A DNA stretch of 64,000 nucleotides. Source: Streptomyces sp. ADI95-17. Its GTDB lineage: Bacteria > Actinomycetota > Actinomycetes > Streptomycetales > Streptomycetaceae. Location: NCBI RefSeq assembly GCF_003846175.1, contig NZ_ML123047.1, positions 605,549 through 669,548 of the forward strand, given 5' to 3'. Every line of letters begins with the position of its first letter. Within the stretch, counting starts at the first letter, position 1. The position numbers and the translations under genes are program-made. Below, one piece after another: positions 59,298 through 64,000 of the stretch. Below the pieces are notes generated by a model. That model saw only the letters and a list, made by a program, of their open reading frames with translations, was not told where the DNA came from and made no database searches.

Positions 59298-60275
59298 TTA
59301 ACCGTTTTGCTTAATTCGCTCCGGTTTGGGGATTGGTGGAGTGAGTGCGTCCAATGTCCTTGATTGCACCTCGCGTTCCGTGGAGGCCGTGACGAAGGCG
59401 GAGACGTTCTCCGCGCCAACCAGCTGTTGGACGGCCCGGATTGTCTCGGAAGGGAGATCCACGCGACGCGTCGCGAGCGACGGGGGATCGGATCCGAGAG
59501 GTGTGTCCGAGGCGAGGTGATGATGCAGATGGCGGGTCGCGAACGTCCGCATCGCACGGGCGAGTTCGGCGTCGACCGTCTGCTGGGCGAGCGGACGCAG
59601 CCTGCGCACCATGGCGGCCGCCTCGGCCGCGTCCGTGTCGGTCGGAGGCCGATGGCCGAGATAGCGGGCGAAGACGTGCTCGGTGGTGAACTCCAGGAAA
59701 CGCGAGGCGATCTGCTCGACCTGGCCGCGAAGTTCCCTCAAATGCCCGGAGATTGCGCTGAGTGGTACACCAGCCGCGTGCAACTCGACTGCGACAGACA
59801 GCTCTTGGGGGCTGGGCACCAGAAACTCGTCGTCCCTTCCCGGGATCGGTTCGAGCACGCCGAGCTCCACCGCTTCGGCGACCGCCTCGTCGTCCGGAGC
59901 GCCGCCGAACTTTCGGATCAGCTCGTCCAGGGTGATCCGGTCGGCCTGTTCGTCCGTCCAGGGGCCGTGCACCTCGGCCACGAGCCCGAGCACCCCGCCC
60001 AGCCCGCGGCCGGTGTCCCAGGCGTCCAGGAGCTCCTTGATGCTGGCCAGTGTGTATCCGCGGTCCAGCAGATCGGCGATCTGCCGGAGCCGGGCGAGAT
60101 GGGTGTCCCGGTACACATTGGCCCGGCCGCGCCGCTCCGGTGTCGGCAGCAGACCGCGGTCCTGGTAGGCGCGGATCGTGCGGACCGTGGCCCCGCTCGC
60201 GTGCGCCAGGTCCTCGATCCGGTACTCGGCGGCGGCCTTCCGGTCCGCCGCCGGTGACTGCCCGGGGCCGCTCAC
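59298..60275 (-). CDS. MerR-family transcriptional regulator
   Basis: 325 aa from the GTG at 60273-60275, which overlaps the stop of the upstream gene (GTGA). The MerR DNA-binding head is at about 16-85 (YRIEDLAHASGATVRTIRAY, QDRGLLPTPERRGRANVY), followed by the antiparallel helix and a long effector region (RRLRPLAQQTVDAELARAMR). It lacks the metal-binding Cys set of metal-sensing MerR proteins. Coupled translation with the hydrolase-reductase and M24 genes suggests it regulates that operon. Confidence 0.88.
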   Translation of the reverse strand: MSGPGQSPAADRKAAAEYRIEDLAHASGATVRTIRAYQDRGLLPTPERRGRANVYRDTHLARLRQIADLLDRGYTLASIKELLDAWDTGRGLGGVLGLVAEVHGPWTDEQADRITLDELIRKFGGAPDDEAVAEAVELGVLEPIPGRDDEFLVPSPQELSVAVELHAAGVPLSAISGHLRELRGQVEQIASRFLEFTTEHVFARYLGHRPPTDTDAAEAAAMVRRLRPLAQQTVDAELARAMRTFATRHLHHHLASDTPLGSDPPSLATRRVDLPSETIRAVQQLVGAENVSAFVTASTEREVQSRTLDALTPPIPKPERIKQNG

Positions 60276-62053
60276 AGCGGCGGCTTCAGCCGGGCGATCC
60301 CGCGCAGCGCGCCGGGGCTGAACCGGGACAGGAAGCGGGCGCCGCGGGCCTCCGGGGTCACCGGCACGACGGCCTGGTTGCGCACCACCGCCTTCAGGAT
60401 CGCGTCGGCCACCCGCTCCGGCGGGTAGTTGCGGAGCCCGTACAGCCGGCTGGTCCGCTTGCGCAGGCGCTTCTCCTCCGCGGCGTCGGCCCCGGCGAAG
60501 TGCGTCGTCGCGGTGATGTTCGTGTTGACGATGCCGGGGCAGATGGCGCTGACCCCGATCGACCGATCGGCGAGCTCGGCCCGCAGGCATTCGCTGAGCA
60601 TCAGCACGGCCGCCTTGGAGGTGCTGTACGCGGGCAGCGCCCGGGACGGCTGATAGGCGGCGGCGGAGGCCGTGTTGACGATGTGGCCGCCCTGGCCGCG
60701 CTCGGCCATCTGCCTGCCGAAGAACCGGCAGCCGTGGATGACGCCCCACAGATTGACGTCGAGGACGTTCTTCCAGTCCTCGCTCGTGGTGTCCAGGAAG
60801 GAGCCGGAGAGGCCGATCCCGGCGTTGTTGACCAGGACGTCGACGATTCCGTACTCGGCGGCGACCTTCTCGGCGAGCTTCTCCATCGCCTGCTCGTCGC
60901 TGACGTCGACCTCTTCGCCCCAGGCGGCCGGAGCTCCTATGAGCCGGGCCATCTCGGCCGTCCTGGCCGCGCCCTCCGCGTCCCGGTCCACGGCCACCAC
61001 CCGGGCGCCCGCCTCGGCGAACGCGAAGGCGGTGGCCCGGCCGATGCCGCCGGCCGCGCCCGTCACGAGAACCAGCCGGCCGCCGAACCTGTCCGCGTAC
61101 GCCCCGGTCGGCGCGGTGTCCTGCATCGGACGGCCGTCTTCCTCGGCGGCCTCGTTGGCGGCGACGAACTCACTGATCCAGGAGGCGAGCTGGTCCGGCC
61201 TGGTGCGCGGCACCCAGTGCTTGCCGTCGAGAGTGCGGCGTACCAACTGCGGCGCCCACAGCTCAAGTTGGTCGTAAAGCTTCTCCGAGAGGAAGATGTC
61301 GCCGGTCGGGGTGATCAGCTGGACCGGCACATGGGCGTAGGCGTCCGTGCGCGGCCGGCTCAGCCGGGCGCGGACGTTGTCGCGGTAGAGCCAGGCGCCG
61401 TGCGCCGCGTCGTCGGGCAGCGAGGACGTCGGGTAGTCGCCCGCCGGGACCTTCTCCAGCCGTTCGAGCATCCGCGGCCACCGCTTGCCGAGCGGGCCGC
61501 GCCAGGCCAGCTCCGGCAGGACCGGCGTATGCAGCATGTAGACGTACCAGGACTTGGCGCCCTGGCCGAGCAGCTGGCCGACCCGGCGCGGGGTGGGCCG
61601 GGCCATCCGCTGCTTGATCCAGTGCCCGAAGTGGTCCAGGGAAGGGCCGGACATCGAGGTGAACGAGGCGATCCGGCCCTCGGTCCGCTTGACCGTGGCG
61701 AACTCCCAGGCCTGGACCGACCCCCAGTCGTGCCCGACCAGATGCACCGGCCGGTCGGGGCTCACCGCATCGGCGACGGCCAGGAAGTCGTCGGTGAGCT
61801 TCTCCAGGGTGAAGCCGCCGCGCAGCGGCATCGGGGCCGTGGACCGGCCGTGCCCGCGCACGTCGTACAGCACGACATGCCACTGGTCGGCCAGCTGCTT
61901 CGCCACCTCCGTCCAGACTTCCTTGCTGTCCGGATAGCCGTGCACCAGGACGACCGTGGGCCGCTCCTCGTCGCCCAACTCGGCGACGCACAGCTCGATT
62001 CCGCCCGTACGCACCCGGCGCTCGCGCGCTCCCGGCAGGTCTCGCAGACTCAT
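60272..62053 (-). CDS. Alpha/beta-hydrolase - short-chain dehydrogenase fusion
   Basis: 593 aa from the ATG at 62051-62053. Residues about 15-290: alpha/beta hydrolase of epoxide-hydrolase type (VLVHGYPDSKEVW, nucleophile elbow GHDWGSVQAW). Residues about 315-590: short-chain dehydrogenase (VTGAAGGIGRATAFAF nucleotide-binding loop, NNAGIGLSGSF, catalytic YSTSK). Fusions of this kind occur in Actinobacteria. The two steps may act on one hydrophobic substrate, for example ester hydrolysis and alcohol oxidation (inference). It overlaps both neighbours by 4 nt (ATGA, GTGA). Confidence 0.93.
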   Translation of the reverse strand: MSLRDLPGARERRVRTGGIELCVAELGDEERPTVVLVHGYPDSKEVWTEVAKQLADQWHVVLYDVRGHGRSTAPMPLRGGFTLEKLTDDFLAVADAVSPDRPVHLVGHDWGSVQAWEFATVKRTEGRIASFTSMSGPSLDHFGHWIKQRMARPTPRRVGQLLGQGAKSWYVYMLHTPVLPELAWRGPLGKRWPRMLERLEKVPAGDYPTSSLPDDAAHGAWLYRDNVRARLSRPRTDAYAHVPVQLITPTGDIFLSEKLYDQLELWAPQLVRRTLDGKHWVPRTRPDQLASWISEFVAANEAAEEDGRPMQDTAPTGAYADRFGGRLVLVTGAAGGIGRATAFAFAEAGARVVAVDRDAEGAARTAEMARLIGAPAAWGEEVDVSDEQAMEKLAEKVAAEYGIVDVLVNNAGIGLSGSFLDTTSEDWKNVLDVNLWGVIHGCRFFGRQMAERGQGGHIVNTASAAAYQPSRALPAYSTSKAAVLMLSECLRAELADRSIGVSAICPGIVNTNITATTHFAGADAAEEKRLRKRTSRLYGLRNYPPERVADAILKAVVRNQAVVPVTPEARGARFLSRFSPGALRGIARLKPPL

Positions 62054-62901
62054 GCCGCCACCCTTTCCTCGGCCCAGCGCCGCACATGCGGCAGATCGTC
62101 GTCCAGCCAGAAGGCGCTCTGCTCGGGGTCCTTGGAGTCGGTGACCACCAGGATCTCCTCGAACTTGGCGCCCGTACCGCGGAATCCGAGATGGGGCTCC
62201 ACCGCCCACAGACCCGGCTGCGGGGGATGGTCGGAGAAGCTGTACGGACTCCACAGCGGCGACCAGCCGTCCCGGTGCCCGTGCAGCGCATCGCTCATCA
62301 GCCCCTTGATGGACTGGGTGCCGAAGCCGAACACCTGCGGGGACCAGCGGCGCTCGGCGACGCGGTCGACCTTGTGGGCAATGACGCCGAAGGGGTAGGC
62401 GCGATGCCGGTTGGCGTACCCCTGCTTGATCATCAGGCGTTCGACGTTCTCGTATATCTCCCGCAGTGAGCGCCGCTCGCGCACCTCGCGCAGTATCAGC
62501 TCGCGGTGGGCCTCCAGATCGGCCAGCAGCTTGTCGTGCAGGGGGTTGAGCCCGAGACAGCCGGAGTAGCCGATGTCGGCCGTGAAGCCCTTGTACACCG
62601 GGGCCAGGTCGAGGATGAAGGGCATTCCCGGCTCCAGCTTCCGGTTGGTCGGGAAGAACTGGAGGGGCACCTTGAAGCCGGCGAACGCCGTGCGGTCCCC
62701 GAACCAGGCGAAGGGGAGGTGGAACCAGTCCCGCACCCCGCGCTCACGCAGCCAGTCGCGCTGCATGCGGGCAGCCTCGCGCTCGGTCATGCCCGGCTTG
62801 AGCCCGCCCGCGACCGCCTCCGCGCAGGCGTACGCAAGGCTCTGGACTTCTCTGAACCCCCGCAGCTCCGGGGCGTTTTCGTCCTTCACTGCCGAGTTCA
62901 T
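62050..62901 (-). CDS. M24 (aminopeptidase P/creatinase-fold) protein
   Basis: 283 aa from the ATG at 62899-62901, chosen over an upstream ATG 36 codons away. The pita-bread fold is recognisable: LAYACAEAVAGGLKPGMTER, DLAPVYKGFTADIGYSGCLG and a C-terminal LWAVEPHLGFRGTGAKFEEI. Of the five metal ligands, Asp residues in the DLAP and TADIG turns and the final Glu region are suggested, the His ligand near the FGTQSIKG region is not obvious, so peptidase activity is uncertain. First gene of the M24/hydrolase-SDR/MerR operon. Confidence 0.85.
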   Translation of the reverse strand: MNSAVKDENAPELRGFREVQSLAYACAEAVAGGLKPGMTEREAARMQRDWLRERGVRDWFHLPFAWFGDRTAFAGFKVPLQFFPTNRKLEPGMPFILDLAPVYKGFTADIGYSGCLGLNPLHDKLLADLEAHRELILREVRERRSLREIYENVERLMIKQGYANRHRAYPFGVIAHKVDRVAERRWSPQVFGFGTQSIKGLMSDALHGHRDGWSPLWSPYSFSDHPPQPGLWAVEPHLGFRGTGAKFEEILVVTDSKDPEQSAFWLDDDLPHVRRWAEERVAA

Positions 62902-63000
62902 GCCACCGTCCGTTCCCTGCCGTGTGCGGTACGTGCCCGTAACGTGACACTGATGAATGTGACAATGTCCGGCGACTACGTCAAGGGGTGTGCGGAGACC

Positions 63001-63009
63001 TGTGGACAA
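63001..63009 (-). promoter_or_regulatory. Single DnaA box
   Basis: TGTGGACAA, the complement of TTGTCCACA, is a perfect Streptomyces DnaA-box consensus in the divergent gap between the M24 and ABC transporter genes, 3.7 kb from the cluster at 59.2 kb. Confidence 0.6.
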
Positions 63010-63016
63010 CTCGGCC

Positions 63017-63064
63017 GCGCCACCCCTCCGGCCACCCGCCGCGCCACCCCTCCGGCCACCCGCC
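63017..63064 (+). repeat. 24-bp tandem duplication
   Basis: The 24-bp unit GCGCCACCCCTCCGGCCACC plus CGCC occurs twice in exact tandem between the divergent M24 and ABC transporter genes, and a partial third copy (GGGCCACCCC) follows. Confidence 0.9.
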
Positions 63065-63190
63065 GGGCCACCCCCGACCGGCTCCTCATCCTTCGCGGTG
63101 GCCCCCTACGGGTCCGTACATCTGGAGTCGGAGGCCGATCCAGCCGCCAGGGCTGACGACTGATGTGGCCCGCGCCACTACCTTCGGACT

Positions 63191-64000
63191 GTGACTGTGA
63201 TCGCGACCGAAAGCCTGAGCAAGCGGTTCCCCCGGGTGACCGCGCTTGACCGGCTCTCCTTGGACATCGGCCCCGGTGTGACCGGCCTGGTGGGTTCCAA
63301 CGGAGCCGGCAAGTCCACATTGATCAAGATCCTGCTGGGTCTGTCCCCCGCCACCGAAGGCCGGGCCGCGGTGCTCGGGCTCGACGTCGCCACCAGTGGC
63401 GCCGCCATCCGGGAACGGGTCGGCTACATGCCCGAGCACGACTGCCTGCCACCGGACGTCTCGGCCACCGAGTTCGTCGTCCACATGGCGCGCATGTCCG
63501 GACTGCCGCCGACGGCGGCGCGCGAACGCACCGCCGATACGCTGCGGCACGTGGGCCTTTACGAGGAGCGCTACCGGCCCATCGGCGGCTACTCGACCGG
63601 TATGAAGCAGCGGGTGAAGCTGGCGCAGGCGCTGGTCCACGACCCGCAGCTGGTCCTGCTCGACGAGCCGACCAACGGCCTCGACCCGGTCGGCCGCGAC
63701 GAGATGCTCGGACTGATCCGCCGCGTCCACACCGACTTCGGCATCTCGGTCCTGGTCACCTCGCACCTCCTGGGCGAGCTGGAACGCACCTGCGACCACG
63801 TCGTCGTCATCGACGGCGGCACGCTGCTGCGCTCCAGCTCCACCAGCGACTTCACCCAGACCACCGCGACCCTCGCGGTCGAGGTCACCGACAGCGACAC
63901 CCACCCGGACGGCACCGACGCGCTGCGCCAGGTCCTCACCCGGGCCGGCGTGGAGTTCATCGGCCAGGACGGTCTCGACACGCAGGGACTGCCCGGCGCG
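63191..64000 (+). CDS. ABC transporter ATP-binding protein (3' end missing)
   Basis: Starts GTG 63191 (an in-frame GTG two codons later is possible) without a clear ribosome-binding site and runs out of the window at residue 270. Features of a drug/multispecific exporter ATPase: LSKRFPRVTALDRLSLDIGP, Walker A GSNGAGKST, signature YSTGMKQR, Walker B LVLLDEPTNGLDP, the switch His in TSHLLGELERT. The usual partner permease would lie to the right. In S. coelicolor an ABC transporter gene is found near this locus (from memory). Confidence 0.88.
   Translation, partial: MTVIATESLSKRFPRVTALDRLSLDIGPGVTGLVGSNGAGKSTLIKILLGLSPATEGRAAVLGLDVATSGAAIRERVGYMPEHDCLPPDVSATEFVVHMARMSGLPPTAARERTADTLRHVGLYEERYRPIGGYSTGMKQRVKLAQALVHDPQLVLLDEPTNGLDPVGRDEMLGLIRRVHTDFGISVLVTSHLLGELERTCDHVVVIDGGTLLRSSSTSDFTQTTATLAVEVTDSDTHPDGTDALRQVLTRAGVEFIGQDGLDTQGLPGA

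Noticed and set aside
1..64000. CRISPR arrays or rRNA genes
   Set aside because: No regularly spaced repeat array and no rRNA sequence were seen; the repeats found are short tandem arrays or dispersed gene fragments.

Overview
The window is chromosomal DNA from a Streptomyces species. It is very GC-rich, uses many GTG and TTG starts, and carries the sporulation pair ssgR/ssgA, a Rex-controlled cydA-cydB-cydDC block and F420-dependent oxidoreductases. Two ParB (parS) sites and a cluster of DnaA boxes suggest the central, origin-proximal part of a linear chromosome. From memory, the order ssgR, ssgA, YibE/F gene, thiC, LacI regulator, hisC/pat, cydA, cydB, cydDC, sensor kinase matches the SCO3925-SCO3948 region of S. 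coelicolor; this was not checked by search.

Positions 1-26.4 kb are core genes: a HbpS-like tail, GNAT, a membrane protein, a flavohaemoprotein-like globin reductase, NUDIX, LysR, a PLP trans-sulfuration enzyme, small membrane proteins, ssgR/ssgA, the TPP-riboswitch thiC, a metallophosphoesterase, a LacI regulator, hisC, the cytochrome bd genes and their assembly exporter, a GAF histidine kinase and a HAD phosphatase. Several features here form an oxygen/redox group: a Rex operator upstream of cydA, cydAB, cydDC, and a DevS-like kinase whose GAF domain has a candidate haem-ligand histidine.

Positions 27.2-58.3 kb are a roughly 31-kb genomic island that splits a chromosomal F420-dependent luciferase-like monooxygenase (LLM) gene. 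The C-terminal part lies at 26.5-27.2 kb and the N-terminal part at 58.3-58.5 kb. Both breaks fall at the same codons (Val-Thr-Ser), where the reverse strand of the gene reads GA-N-GTGA. A related junction sequence, with the arm GAAAAAGGCTTGAC, recurs at 44.96, 50.40 and 58.30 kb, with a decayed version at 50.81 kb. Extra LLM fragments lie at 42.8 and 50.4 kb, and a full-length LLM gene sits at 37.7 kb. Decayed second copies of a SWIM zinc-finger gene (45.1 and 46.9 kb) and a PIN-toxin gene (50.65 kb) point to repeated, tandem integration at one hotspot. No integrase or transposase was recognised anywhere in the island.

The island cargo, left to right, is: MobC and a frameshifted relaxase; a peptide deformylase/XRE pair; a translationally coupled glycosyltransferase run with a P-loop kinase, FkbM methyltransferase and broken NUDIX; the intact LLM; a lower-GC, defence-like block (putative DUF7019-type protein, coiled-coil membrane protein, Ser/Thr kinase, EVE-SRA-Shedu nuclease fusion); a calcium-binding-like protein and a split hypothetical gene; a small membrane protein with a type I specificity/modification pair lacking HsdR; then an SNF2-SWIM operon, a pRiA4b ORF-3 family protein and a decayed antitoxin/PIN pair.

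Positions 58.5-64 kb return to core genes: KptA, a DnaA-box cluster, a MerR-type regulator overlapping an alpha/beta-hydrolase-SDR fusion and an M24 peptidase-fold protein, and the start of an ABC exporter ATPase.
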